Shown here: positions 22,884 through 34,573 of the stretch, one piece after another
Layout: each line of letters starts with the position of its first letter
How positions within the stretch are numbered: position 1 is the stretch's first letter
From: Euptelea pleiosperma
Lineage: Eukaryota; Streptophyta; Magnoliopsida; Ranunculales; Eupteleaceae
Length of the DNA stretch: 64,000 bases
Assembly: GCA_035048495.1 (NCBI GenBank)
Contig: CM068553.1
Coordinates: 19,903,190-19,967,189, forward strand
Reading direction: 5' to 3'
Notes under the pieces: model-generated
Told to the model about the DNA's origin: nothing
Database searches by the model: none
Seen by the model: only the letters and a program-made list of their open reading frames with translations
Made by a program: the position numbers and the translations under genes

Positions 22884-25148
22884 TAACTATTCGCCAATGT
22901 CGCTTGGGCTACTTAGACCCAAAATAGAAATGGGTGACTAATACAAGTCAAAGGCTGATTAATGAACTACGACCATGAGTAACGCGTATAGACCCATACA
23001 ATCACACTAAGATTATTTCAATCATCAACATTATTATCATTAATTAATATTCTTGAAAAATACGAAATTAAGGACAACCCACTAAATAAGTAATAAAACA
23101 TTTTAAGGGTGGTAGATACACTTTAAAGATATCAATTTAACATTTTAAAATCATAAAGATACATTATGAAGTCAGATAGATATTATTGGAAATATTACAA
23201 TTATAAGGAATTCTCGCACAACAGAAGAAAATTTGATGATTAGGGATCAAACCCGAAACTTATTTCAAAAATCTAGATTCTTCAGTCTTAGTCAGATTTT
23301 CAGAATCTTAACCTAAAGGACTTTTTGATTAAATGGATTCTGACTTTTCTCTATCTTGTTTGGTTTTGACGAATCACCAAGTATCATTTTTGCTAGTTAT
23401 TTATCGAGTCTTAATTATCTGAGGGATTTATCGAATTTTCTTTGATTTTGTTTTGTTAGTTGAGCTAGTCGATGCTAGCTTTAGAGTCGTCGAATTTTCC
23501 ATGAACTATTTAAAGAATGAGTTTATCAGAAAAGGAATGGGCTTTCACTCGGTCGTGTTTATATGGTTCTTCAAGGAAATGAAAATGGATTTAGAAATTT
23601 CAGAACGAAAGAGGTGGATCTTCACATGAAATGTATTTTGTTGGATTTTAAGCAAAGTTGAAAAGTGATTTTGTGGATTGATTTGGTGTGCCTGATCACT
23701 AGTACGTCTGAAGATGTGGGATGCTTAGGCTACCCCAGATTGTGGATTTATGGTTTGGACTTTGTTTGGGTGCCCAAGTGGACCCATGGGTGCTACTATT
23801 CTAGCATACACACATGTCAAGGTACTAGGTGATCAAATAAATTAATGAAATGGAAAGAAAAGGTTTTCTGAAAGAAAATAAAGAGATTTTAAATAAAAAA
23901 TTAAAAGTTTTAGCAAGCTTAGGTTTATATATATTATATGTATTAGGGTGAATTAGAAGGGTCAGTAAATTCTTAGATAGAGACGGTACCTATGTGTTCT
24001 CTTAATAGGATGGGGTATCGTTAGAACCATGAGATATTAGCAACTATCCTAGAGTTTCGTTTCTCCTGAGGAACTCAGTATGATGCTTTGTTTATGGTGG
24101 ATTAGCTGAGGGTTACACTGCATGCCTGATAGGCATTTAGACTCGGGGCATGATTGAACTCTGTCCGGACTTTCTTTGGATCCATAGAAATTCTACAGTC
24201 ATCAAACATTTAGCCAACGTGATAATGTAGGCCAACGGCAACCTGAGCCAGAAACGTGGGATGCAGCGCAGGACCAATGCCTAAGTTCGATGGATGTCAA
24301 ACGGCAATTCCCAGGCCAAAAAATCAGGATAGGTGAAGACCACGCAGCCTACGTTAAGGGGCTAATGATGGTGTCCCACATCGATGAATTTTGGGATAAG
24401 CCTTGGCCGAGGCAGGTATACCGGTCGTAGCCTGAGGTGAAATCTCTAAAAATTCTGCATCATCAAAACTATTATCTATATTTTATTGTGAGTTATATGT
24501 TGGCATCTCTAAGATTTTGAGTTATATGATTTTGACATTGTTTATTTGGTTTTTATTCTCATAGTATAATTGTTTTAAATATAAGTTCTTGTATTATTGT
24601 TTTTCGTATTTAGTAACGGTATGTCAATGGACTATGGATGTTACTGCCTTATGATTTTTAATTTCATATTTTTGTCGGCTGCTTTTTCCTGGAGATGAAA
24701 TCATGAGTAGTTTAAACCACATCCCTACTACTGGGCTTTTCCCCAAAAGCTCACCCTCCCCCAGATCTTTTGCAGAGAATCGATGATGGATTGGAAGACC
24801 AAGAGGATATTTGATAGATCGAATGATTGGTTGGAGAATTTCAATTGAAAATGTTTGCTAAGACTTGTCAGAGAGAGGTAATGTTGTTAGGGTCTGCTTC
24901 CGCTTTAGTATACTTTTTTTTATTGTATAGTTTAACTTTGCATTTATTTATCAATATCAAACACCCAACTATGTATAAAGTATCATTGTTGAAATCCTTG
25001 TATAAATTTTGAATTCTCATGATTAGCATACACCTAATGATATTAACACTATTTGTAGTCATAGAAAATGGGGATTTTGACTACCGTAGGGAAATCTACC
25101 TACAGTGTAGTTGTTGGTTCACACCTCGAGAACTGCGTTGGATTTTGG
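22884..25148 (+). mobile_element. LTR-like remnant, possibly Tekay/Del-type Gypsy
   Basis: No coding frame is supported. The end resembles a Gypsy LTR: a CTACTGGGCTTTTCCCCAAAAGCTCACC block near 24735, then GGATTTTGGGGCATGACA ending at 25148, exactly where Copia coding starts. I find no matching start or TSD, and the left edge is a truncated SIRE-1 LTR, so this may be a recombination product. Tekay/Del assignment rests on the general look of the 3' end only. Confidence 0.35.
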
Positions 25149-25913
25149 GGCATGACACTTCATCTCACAACGAAAGTATGTCCTAGACCTATTACAGGAC
25201 TCTAGCAAGCTGGGAGCTAAGCCAGTTGAGACTCCCATAGAACAGAATCACCAGTTGGCTGACTCGAACAATGAGCCATTATAGGATGTGGGGGGTTTTC
25301 AACAACTGGTTAGGAGATTGAACTATCTCTCCCTGACTCGACCAAACATTGCCTATGCGGTCATTGTTATCAGCCAGTACATGCATTCTCCTAGGGAGAT
25401 CCATTTAGAGGCAACACACAAGATTCTGAGATATCTCAAGTCTGCCCCTGGCAGAGGGGCCTTCTCTTCCAGAAGAATGACCACATGAGAGTTGAGTCAT
25501 ATACTGATGCAGACTGGGCAGGTGCTAAGGATGATAGGTGATCTACTTCAGGCTATTGCACCTTTGTTGGGGGTAATTTAGTTACTTGGAGGAGCAAGAA
25601 GCAACTTATTATTGTCAGATCCAGTGTCGAGGCAAAATTCAGGGCAATGGCCCATGGCTTGTGCGAGATGCTCTAGTAGAAGATGTTGGTTGCTGAGCTT
25701 GGTTTTCCAGTCTTGGGGTTGGTGAGCTTGTATTGCGACAACAAGGCTGCTATCAGTATTGCTCATAACCCAGTACAACATGATCGGGCCAAGCACATTG
25801 AAGTGGATCGTCACTTCATAAGGGAGAAGATTGTATCTGGAGAAGTCTGCACTCCCTCTGTGAAGATCGATGAGCAAGTAGCAGATGTCTTCACCAAAGG
25901 AGTTCCAAGTTAG
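25149..25913 (+). pseudogene. Copia fragment Cop-3: end of RT and RNase H
   Basis: The frame opens inside RT (FISQRKYVLDLLQD, ETPIEQNHQL), passes a TAG near 25283, then reads LVRRLNYLSLTRPNIAYAV and YMHSPREIHLEATHKILRYLK. A frameshift near 25450 precedes RNase H: SYTDADWAGAKDDR, a stop, STSGYCTFVGGN, then LYCDNKAAISIAHNPVQHDRAKHIEVDRHFIREK and ADVFTKG, ending near 25913. It belongs to a different Copia lineage from SIRE-1 and SIRE-2. The 5' two thirds of the element are absent; Cop-3 starts at the LTR-like remnant boundary. Confidence 0.85.
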
Positions 25914-25977
25914 TAGTTTCACAGATGTTTATGCAAGTTGGGCATGCGAGATATCTATGCACCAACTTGAGGGTGAG

Positions 25978-26230
25978 TGTTATTAGATGCGTATTTTATA
26001 TGTATTGGGTTATTATGTAAATACCCCTTGATGTGAGGGGTATACTTGTCTTTGTTTATTCCCTTTTATATAAATAAGATTTATGGAGTCATTGTTACCT
26101 AAGCACAATAGACATCCTTTTCTCCACTCTTCTTTCTTCTCCCTTCTCCAAACCCAACTCTAACCCTAATTCTTCAATTCAATTAATTCAACTGATCTCA
26201 TATACATCTCGGTTCAAATTGCCTTGATAT
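25978..26230 (+). mobile_element. Cop-3 3' LTR (right end uncertain)
   Basis: ACTTGAGGGTGAG is a polypurine tract and TGTTATTAGATG starts the LTR. TTTATATAAATA near 26065 is a TATA box and CACAATAGACATCC follows as leader. I cannot fix the right end; somewhere between 26170 and 26230 is likely. Confidence 0.55.
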
Positions 26231-26440
26231 GAACTTTATACAAACCAATAGGCTGGGCAAATCTAAAAATTCTAAGTTAAAGAACTAGAATTAACAATGA
26301 ACCTGACAATCAGTTAGATGCAATTTTGAAACAAAAGTAATTTCATTAAAAATAGAGCCTTCACGGCATCTACAGGGTTAGGCCCATTTGGCAAAAATCA
26401 AAGAGAAATAGAAAGATAGAAACAATCATATAGATACTGA

Positions 26441-27230
26441 GCCCCATGGCATCAATTTTGGTCAACATTTTGCTCGCCCACTGGCTGAATAACAGAAGTA
26501 GAGGCTTCAGTCCCTCCGGGCTGAGTCGAGTTGGAGATTACGGAAGACAGATTGACTTTAGTAAGAGAAGGATTAGCCGAAGTCGATTCAATAAGTGTCG
26601 GCACAACCAGCTCAGGATGAATAATAGGAACTCCATCCCTGACAACTGGTTGAGCTTGAGCGATTGCTTCTTCTTCAGCATCTCCCTCATTACCTTCTTC
26701 AGCTTCACCATAGTCGAATTGGCATTTGGCATAGCCAGCGCGCCATCCTTTATCAAATGCTTCTTGTTGAAGATCATTTGAAGCTTTTTCAGTTTCATCT
26801 CGATCAACCGTCATCCTTCTCTAAATCAATTTTAAGTTTCTTCGCCAACTGGGAAGAGTCTTCAGCTTCCTTCTTCAACCTCTCATTCTCGGCCTAAGCC
26901 GAGGCAAGACGATCCTCTGCTACCTCTTGAGAAGCAAGTGCTCCAACGGCTATCTCGTTCTCCATATTTTCCTTAGTCTTCGCGGCCTCGGCTGCCTGAA
27001 TAACAACTTGGAGTTGTTCCCCCGACACCTTCTGATCAGCTTCCAACTCAGTCACCTTCTTCACAAGGCTGTCAAAATGAGTAAGAATGTGATTGAGATA
27101 ATCTCTAAACCTGACAAAGGCATGAATACTCTGTAAAGAACAAATCAAGTGAGATAGCAGACGAAGAATTAGAAGATCTAAAGACACTACAAGGAAAGAA
27201 GTACAAGAATAGAAAGATTATTACCTCAAG
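26441..27230 (-). pseudogene. Broken coiled-coil protein gene fragment with one intron
   Basis: On the minus strand an upstream exon ends CTTGAG|GTAATAATC (27224). A 94-nt intron ends TTCTTTACAG (27131). The next exon runs SIHAFVRFRDYLNHILTHFDSLVKKVTELEADQ into a Glu/Ala/Lys-rich coiled-coil. A TAG near 26898 interrupts it, a frameshift occurs near 26815, and coding continues KASNDLQQEAFDKGWRAGYAKCQFDY followed by an acidic, Ser/Thr-rich tail to 26452. The C-terminal pattern (helix, GW-x-GY segment, acidic tail) resembles hypothetical plant proteins carried by retroelements, but I cannot name it. The 5' side is cut by L-G near 27230. Confidence 0.5.
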
Positions 27231-28930
27231 GATGAATTAAACACATTTCAGACAGTCTAGATATAGTGTTGTTTTGATAAAGTCTCATTACATGCTTTTT
27301 CTATCGTAGGCACACCAATCGGACAATTTTGATGGATTGTGGGTCCACAATCGACCTCCAAAAGCCTATGATCAAATCTTAAAAAGCCAGCATGCTAAGA
27401 CAAGTAGACGTAGGCCGAGTGCGAGTTGAGCCAAAGGATCAAAGAACTAGGAAGACAACTAAAAGAGCAGGAGAGTCAAGCCCCGAGAGAGGAGATTAAA
27501 GCCTAAATTATTAACAAAAGATGAAGGCTCGCTAGGTTGATGAAGTTTGCAGAAGACCAAGTCAAAGAGCATGGTTTAAAACCCTTTGCTTCCATTTTTC
27601 TCCTAATTATCTATATTTTCTCTCTCCTCTCTCTAAACCTTAATTCTCTCTTGCCTCTCAATCTTAACCATCCAATCCTCTCTCCTCTCACTATCATTTC
27701 GTCTGATGGCCCTTTGTGGCCTATCATCTCAATCGTCCGATCATCCGCTTCCCATTTGATCGTTATCCAATCACATCCGATGGCCCATGTTAAAGAGAGA
27801 TTTCTTCTTACAAAAATGGAAAATGAAAAATATTGGAGAGTTTGAAAAATTAAATGCTTTCAAAGAAAATATCTTTTTTCCAAAATGACATCTTGGTTTT
27901 AAAGAAATATTTTCAAAAAGATGCAATAAATCAATTTTTAAGAGAGAATTCTATATTTTTTTTTTAAAAAGAAAGGAATTAAAGAGGTCAAGACCTCTTG
28001 CAAAAATAGAGGAAAGATGGAAGAATAAATTTTAGAGATCATGGGTCTCTAATAAATAGAAACCCATGGTTTCCATTGAGGGCATCTTTTCCTTCCACGT
28101 TTTGAAAAGAACTCTCTCTCTCTCTCAAGCCGTCACCACCCTCACCTCTTTTTCCATCTCCATCTCCACTGACTGCCCCTCCTCTTCTTCTAGTGAGTGC
28201 AGGTCATGCAACTCACTCACAGGTGCACCACGTCCTTCTCCGAAAAGAAAACATAAAAAAAAAAGAAAAACCAGAAAGAAAAGAGAAGAAGAGAAGGAGG
28301 AAGCCAAAGCTTTCTTCCTTAGATTGGTGCGCCTCACCCACTTCACCGCCGCTCTCCACCTACAAGTTCCACAACCGTGGGCTCCTCTCAACGGACTAGT
28401 CCGGGTTGCAACCGCTCTTGGGTGCATCTCCTCTCAAACCGTTGTTGGTTTTGGATTGCACTTCCAAAGCGCCAACACCATTGATATTCGCTCAAAAGTG
28501 CTTATTTTAAGCCATTATCCTTATAGCGATGTCGCATTCTCCTACGTAAAACTTGTCTTTTTGTCGACTTTTCTATATAAGAGTTTCTTCCATTGTGTAG
28601 AATACATTCTTTAGATGAAAATCGACTATTTGTATGAAATATACGCATTTCGGATAATCCAGTATCAAGCCGTTTTAGTTGAATCTCATTACGCGCTTTT
28701 TCACTTGTAGGAGACCCTATCGGGCGATTCTCGAGGACTGGCGGACCCACGATCAACCACAGAAGACTTCTATCAAAGCTTAAAGAGCCAACAGGCTAGG
28801 ATAAAAAGATAGAAGACATATATGGGCAAAGCTAAAGGATCGTAGAGCCGGAACAAGGATTAAGAGAGAGAATAGCTGGAGACCAAGAGAAGGACTTAGG
28901 TGTTAAAGGCCACACCAATTGACATCAAAG

Positions 28931-28996
28931 GATAAGTTTGACTTATTGGTAGAGCGGACGAGAGAGAATAAAGAAGACCAGGGTTCAAGACCCTCC
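28931..28996 (+). other. tRNA-like A/B-box module in L-F
   Basis: TGACTTATTGG (28939-28949) followed by TAGAGC resembles an A box and D arm. GGTTCAAGACC (28982-28992) is a perfect B box (GGTTCRANNCC). Spacing is 32 nt, and CTTTTATTTT follows about 10 nt later like a Pol III terminator. Confidence 0.55.
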
Positions 28997-30101
28997 AATG
29001 CTTTTATTTTGTATTTTTCTCTCACCTCTCTCCTATTTTTCTCTTTATCTATCTATTTTTCTCTCACCATGACTGATATTCGCTCAAAAGTGCTTATTTT
29101 AAGCAATTATCCTTTTAGCGTTATTGCATTCTCCTACGTTAAAATACTCTATTTATCTACTTTTCTACGTAAGAGTCTCTTGTGTTGCGTAGAACACACT
29201 TTTCTGGACGAAATGGTATATTTGCATGCATTAAACACATTTTTGGAAGTCTAGACATATAGTCATTCTGATAGAGTCTCATTACGCGCTTCTTCTGTCG
29301 CAGGAAACCCCGATGGGACAATTCTCGAGACTTGCGAGCCCACATCGATTAGGAAAGCCCATTATCAAAGCTTAAAGAGCTCACATGCTATAACTAGAAG
29401 ATATTGGCCAAATATGAGCTGAATAAGAGGACCAAAAAGCTGGCCCAAAGAACGAAGAAAGCAGGAGAGCCAATGACCAAGAGACGGACCAAAGTGTTTA
29501 AAGCCACATGAGTCAGCAAAGAATGATAGTCTACTCTACTGGAGAAGCGTGAGGATGGTCACAGTGAAGACTAGGGTTTCAGACCCTCTGCCAATACTTT
29601 TATCTCCATTTTTTATATTTTCTCTCTCATCTCTCCTTATTCTCTTTCTCTCTTCATCTCTCGATCCTCGAATCTACTGACCTAACCCCAGAACTCCTGC
29701 TCATCGGCTCTATCTCATCTCCCTTAGCTTTCTGACCATTGGATCTTCCATCGGACCGTTGGATCTTCAATCGGACAATTGGATCTCTCTAGATCCGTCG
29801 ATCTACCAATCTGGGTCCCAATCAAGTCACCATCCATCCGATCGCCATCAGACTGTCTGTCACATGATCTTGTGAGACGATGGACATCATCAATCCATGT
29901 GGGCCAGTAGCCGGGCAAATCATCATCGACCCGCTGTCCGACCAATTAGTGGACCCCGTGAATTTCCAAATAATTTTAATTAAATTTTAAAAAATGGGGG
30001 GTCCACTAAATGGGGACATTCCCCAAAGAAAAGTAGACTTTTACTTAAAAAAAATATAAAAATAAAAAAATATATATATATATTTTTTTATTTCAAAAAT
30101 A

Positions 30102-30166
30102 CCCTATTTCCATTAAAGGAAATAGGGAGCTTTATAAGAGGAAGGAGAAGGGTTCGTTTGAACCCT
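30102..30166 (+). promoter_or_regulatory. Predicted Ath-2 core promoter and start-site hairpin
   Basis: Perfect inverted repeat with arms CCCTATTTCC and GGAAATAGGG (30102-30127), TATA-like TTTATAAG (30131-30138), then a perfect stem AGGGTTC/GAACCCT (30149-30166, loop GTTT). The transcription start is expected at or near the second hairpin. Confidence 0.6.
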
Positions 30167-31200
30167 AATGCCCCTCCTGATTGCTCCATTCTCTCCCCTA
30201 ACTCGTTTGCCCCTTCTTCCCCTCAGTTTTAGACCGTTTTCCTCCATTTTTCTCTTCTCAATCTTCGCCGTCTTCATCTTCAACCATATCACCGGAGTTG
30301 CAGCCTGCAACTCCGGCCAACAACACTTTCTTACTGTTTTCAAAACCTGCAAGTCTGAGTTGCAGATCCGCCTCCTGCACTACCCATTCTCTTACCGCCC
30401 TTCTCTCCTTCTCTTTCTCTCAATCCCGTCCTCATCTCTCTTCCCGTCAAAACAGAAAACAAAAAAAGAAAAAAAGATCACCAGAGTTGCAGGTCGCAAC
30501 TCCGGCGAAACCTGCAACCTCTAGCCTCCAACGTCTTCTCCCTTGTTGGGCGAAGGAACCAGCGGTCTCAAAGCTCCTCCTTCCAATCTCTCCCTTGACT
30601 GAACCGCCACCCTCTCCATTAGCACTGCCGGACTGGTACGCCTCCACCACGCTGCTATTTGCAGCCACCACACCCCTAACGCCAGCAACTTGCTGCCCTT
30701 GTGCGCCAGCTGCCGGAACCGCTAGCTGGACCTGCAACTCCAGCAGGTTCGCCTTCCTCTCAACGCACCCTCAACCACGTTGCCATCCTCCATTAGCTCC
30801 TCCCCTTGCTGGCCGAACCAGCAAGGTTCTTCTCTACTTGCTATACCGCCTCTATTAACACTACGAGGTACACCAACAGCAGCACTTCCTTCATCTCCAA
30901 ACGGCAGCAACAGTCACCTGCTGGTGTGCCTCTCGTAGCCCAAACCTGCAACTTAAAGTTGTGCATCTAACGGTTTTGGTTTCCTCTCTCTAGCGCCCTC
31001 TTCTTTCATTCAATTTCGAAAAGAATCAAAAACAAAAAAAAAAAAAAAGGGAATGGAATGAAGAAAGAAGAGGATAGAAGAAGAGGGAAGAGAAGGGGAG
31101 ACCATCCCTACCTGGTGCGTCCTTGAACCAGTAGGGGAGATCTTCCACAATGCCCAAGATCCATTCCATGGCCATTAAACCTTCCTTGGTAAAATCAGTG

Positions 31201-31640
31201 GTAAGAACCCCTCATCTGCACTCATTTTCTCCCTGTTTTCCCTCTCTAGTTTCTCTCTTTGATCTTTCTCTCTCTAGACATTCATGATTTTCTCTCTCTC
31301 TCTTTCTATACCTTACTGTCTCTCTCTCTAGAACCCTCTTAATTTCTCTCTCTAGTTCTATCTCCAATGCTTTTTAGTCTAGTTTTTGTTTAGTTTAAAT
31401 TAAATTCCTGTAAGGATCTTTTCATACAGTTTATGAATAAAGTAAAGTGTTGTTTATGCATTTATTTTTAGTTTAATTTTGTTGTTATTTATTTAAGTGA
31501 TTAGAGTTACTTTTCGATCTCCAAAAAAATCAAAAATCATGATTAGAATCATTTTATGTTCTTTACTACACGTTTCCTAATCCCGAGTGCGGATCGACAT
31601 CCGACACGAATCCCTATGCTAGAATCTCTGAATTTTGCAG
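31201..31640 (+). other. Putative leader intron of Ath-2
   Basis: CAGTG|GTAAGA donor and AATTTTGCAG|G acceptor, 440 nt, fully inside the LTR and upstream of the primer site. CCTAATCCCGAGTGCGG (near 31575) supplies a branch-site-like CTAAT. In the 3' LTR the acceptor has changed to TTTTGCAA (43630), which would remove it. Confidence 0.55.
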
Positions 31641-31711
31641 GAAATCTCGGATAAATTACAAATCTTGTTAATTCTAGGGTTTCCGTAACCAACGACACGG
31701 TTACTTTCAAA

Positions 31712-31729
31712 TGGCGCCGCTGCCGCTCG
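31712..31729 (+). other. Primer-binding site of Ath-2 (tRNA-Asp type)
   Basis: TGGCGCCGCTGCCGCTCG, two bases after the LTR, matches the tRNA-Asp 3' end used by Athila elements, with mismatches towards its 3' side. Confidence 0.85.
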
Positions 31730-33430
31730 GGTGTACGGGAGTGCGAAAAAGGACGTAAAGACGGAATTAGAAAGTTGCTAAATCGAAAAGCTGCTCAATT
31801 TGGCCAGCCCAACTTTTTGGGAAACTTTCTATTTTTTTTATTTTTTATTTTTAGTGATTTTTAGCAGTCTTTTAAATTACTATTTTTAATGTCTCGGAAG
31901 GCCGAGTGCAATTTGTAATAATTTAGGAATTTTACTGCTTTCCATATAACTGCTAGATCTTGTTCTATGGTGTTTTAAAAACCCTAGATTAAGTGAAAAA
32001 TACAAAAAAATAAATAAAAATTCAAAATTCAAAAAAAATTAGGGTTTCATATTCTGCAGATTTTTAGAAATCACCAATCAAGGATTTGCGATTTTTGGAA
32101 AGATTCTAAAATCTTGAAACTTTTCTAAATTAGGGTTTCCTCTCTTAGCAGTTTCCTCTTTAGAAGAATTTCTATCTTTAGAAATCTTCCGAATTTGAAA
32201 AAGTCTGCAAAAGGAAACACCCCAAATCTAGCAGAATTTCAATTTTGGGAAATTTCCCAAAATTGTAAGGGATCTCGCAATCAAATCTTTCTTGGAAGAT
32301 CTTCACAGTTCAGGAAACTTTCCAATCTAGGTATTTTCCATCTGGGAATTCCTAAATTTTAACCCATTTCGAACTTGGAAATTAATTCAAAACCTTGCCT
32401 AAATCCAGTGCTTGTTCTGTGAACCCTAAAAAGGCAAGGATCTTCCGAATAGAATCCCACATACCTAGACCGTGCGATCTAACTATTTCTGCAGGAACAT
32501 GATCCAGTGTGGGTAAGGAGCGAAAGCTCAAAGAGGTGGAGTCGGGCCCAAGCCCATTAGGATACCCCTCCCTAACCCACGGAGGCGACCTCGTGGCGTG
32601 GCCCACGGGAGGTAAGTTCCTATCCTCGCCTTGAGTGCGATACGGTGTTATTGGGTGCATCATTGCCGCTTGTCTGTTTGCTTTCGCATCCATATTCTTC
32701 GACTTGCATGGCGTGGCTGTTAATCAATCAACTCTAAGAGAGCAGACCCAGCTCCAAATTGAAACTGGTGGGATTTCATCACCCACCTCAGCATTCCAAC
32801 TGATTTGATCCCAAGGCTCCATTTAATTAAAAATAATCAAGAATTAGAGCCAATTAGCCCGGTGTTCGAGAAAAAATCCACTCAAAACGAACCCACTTAA
32901 CATCCAATCGAAATAAGACCACAAGCGCGGGTCCCTGTTGTCTAACACACCCATAAGTCCCTGCTACTCAAGTACACTGAGCTCAACGTGGCATCTTGGA
33001 CTATTCGGCGATTAGTTGCGTGTGGACTAGGAACACGCATTAACCCTAGCTTAACCTGAGGGAACACTCTTCTTATCCACTTGACCAATCCGGTTAGTCT
33101 GGGACGTACTTAAGTCAGCCATTGTGCCGCACGTCTGTCTAGGTTTCGGATTGCCTTGTTGTTAACTAGAGTTAGTACTAAAGGATTCGCTCTGAAGAGT
33201 GTAGCCTGGTGAGAACCTCTGAGTGCAAAACAGTTAGTCCGGCGGTTAAAAGATAAACCAGTGGTCCGCCCACTGTCATAATCTACTCTAGCCCCAAAAC
33301 TAACAAAGATAATTCCTAAAATATATCCTGATTGCTTCGAATAGGATTATCTGTGCTTGGTGTGCATCATTTAGGATAGTGTTCCTCTCTGGCAACTTTT
33401 TGCCAAGTATAGAGCTTACCTCATTCGCGT
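31730..33430 (+). other. Ath-2 untranslated leader between primer site and gag
   Basis: About 1.7 kb with no supported frame. It holds a GGGAGGTAAGTT donor-like site at 32609 and several CTGCAG/TTGCAG sites. Athila-type elements normally have long leaders here. The minus-strand frame at 32382-32693 has no recognised domain. Confidence 0.6.
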
Positions 33431-34573
33431 ATGCCCGTTTGGAATCGTCCGAACAAACGCTTGGTTCGATCTGAGAATCACGTACCTACAGTGGATCCTC
33501 TACTGAATTCTTCCCCATCTCTTTCCCCACCCGCCTCCCCCAATACTACTACCTTTGTAGTCATGGCAGTCGAACGACCTCTTATCGAGACGTTCGCCCC
33601 TATCTCTGCTAATCCGCCCACTTGCATTATTCTCCCACCTACTACGGCGGTACAGTTTGAGATTAGGCCGCAGACGATCCAAATGCTGCCAACCTTTCGT
33701 GGTCTCCCAAGAGAAGACCCATATTCCCATATTAGGGAATTCCAACATGTCATCCTACTTTTCAAGAATCAGAACCTCGATGATGACAATGTGTGTCTGC
33801 GAGTTTTCCCATTTTCGCTCAAAGACTGTGCCTCAGATTGGCTCTACTCCTTACCCGCTGATTCAATCAGTAGTTGGAAAGAGTTTGTGGGAAAATTCAT
33901 GTCTAAATTCTACCCCATGACTCGGACCAACCAGATGAAGCAACTTATTCAGGACTTTAGACAGAAGTCCGTTGAGAAATTTTTTGAAGCATGGGATAGA
34001 TTCCAAGACTACCTGACTAAGTGCCCCCACCATAGCATCGACAAGGGCAATCTTGTCCATGTCTTCTACAAGGGACTTACTGATGAGTCCCGGACCATGG
34101 TAGAGTCAATGTGCCAAGGAAAATTTCTGCACCAAACTCCGACCGATGCATACAAATTCTTGGGAGAGTTAGGAGAAAACTCTCAGCATTGGACGACTGA
34201 CTCAGAGTTTAGTCGAACCACTTCGGTCCAAAGGACAACCAAGGGACATGATGCTACAGCTGATACTGAGCTTCGATCTGTCATTCAAGAGTTGAGCAAG
34301 TCAGTCTTGGCACTGGCTGTGTCAGTACAAAAGCCTAGTCAACAATCCACCCCAGTCATGCATGTGGGACACGAGAGCCCTATGGAATCCTGCACCCTTT
34401 GTCTGCAACCCTCCCATACTACTGACCATTGTCCTTTGAATGAAGGATGGTCTAATCCTCTTCAGGAAGAAGTTTGTGCTTTCAGCATATACAAACCACC
34501 CACTCAGAACTCGTATAGTCAATCTTATCATCCTGACACGAGAAATCACCCTAACTTCTCTTGGAGGCCTTAG
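33431..34573 (+). pseudogene. Ath-2 gag
   Basis: The 380-codon frame starts at ATG 33431. The retrotransposon gag core spans about residues 95-235 (PREDPYSHIREFQ, LRVFPFSLKDCASDWL, SWKEFVGKFMSKFYP, KCPHH). A CCHC zinc knuckle, C-x2-C-x4-H-x4-C, is at 34391-34432 (CTLCLQPSHTTDHC). Gag builds the particle and packages RNA. TAG at 34571-34573 ends the frame, but the same frame continues beyond it, so in the parent element gag and pol were probably one polyprotein. Confidence 0.9.

Larger units (their letters stand above)
29074..31709 (+). repeat. 5' LTR of Ath-2
   Basis: 2636 bp, TGATATTCGCT to TTACTTTCA. It includes a tRNA-like block (about 29525-29590), three GACCRTTGGATC units (29733-29790), a core promoter at 30102-30166, hairpins at 30292-30316 and about 30480-30505, and a putative leader intron 31201-31640. 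The 3' LTR has one GACCGTTGGATC unit fewer. Confidence 0.95.

Noticed and set aside
22871..25148. A complete solo LTR starting TGTTGAGAATT at 22871
   Set aside because: GAGAATTAA there is still SIRE-1 LTR homology, and the flanking five bases do not match (AAGAG against CTTCA).
26446..26781. Plus-strand 111-codon frame
   Set aside because: Antisense of the minus-strand coiled-coil fragment, which has the better composition and an intron.
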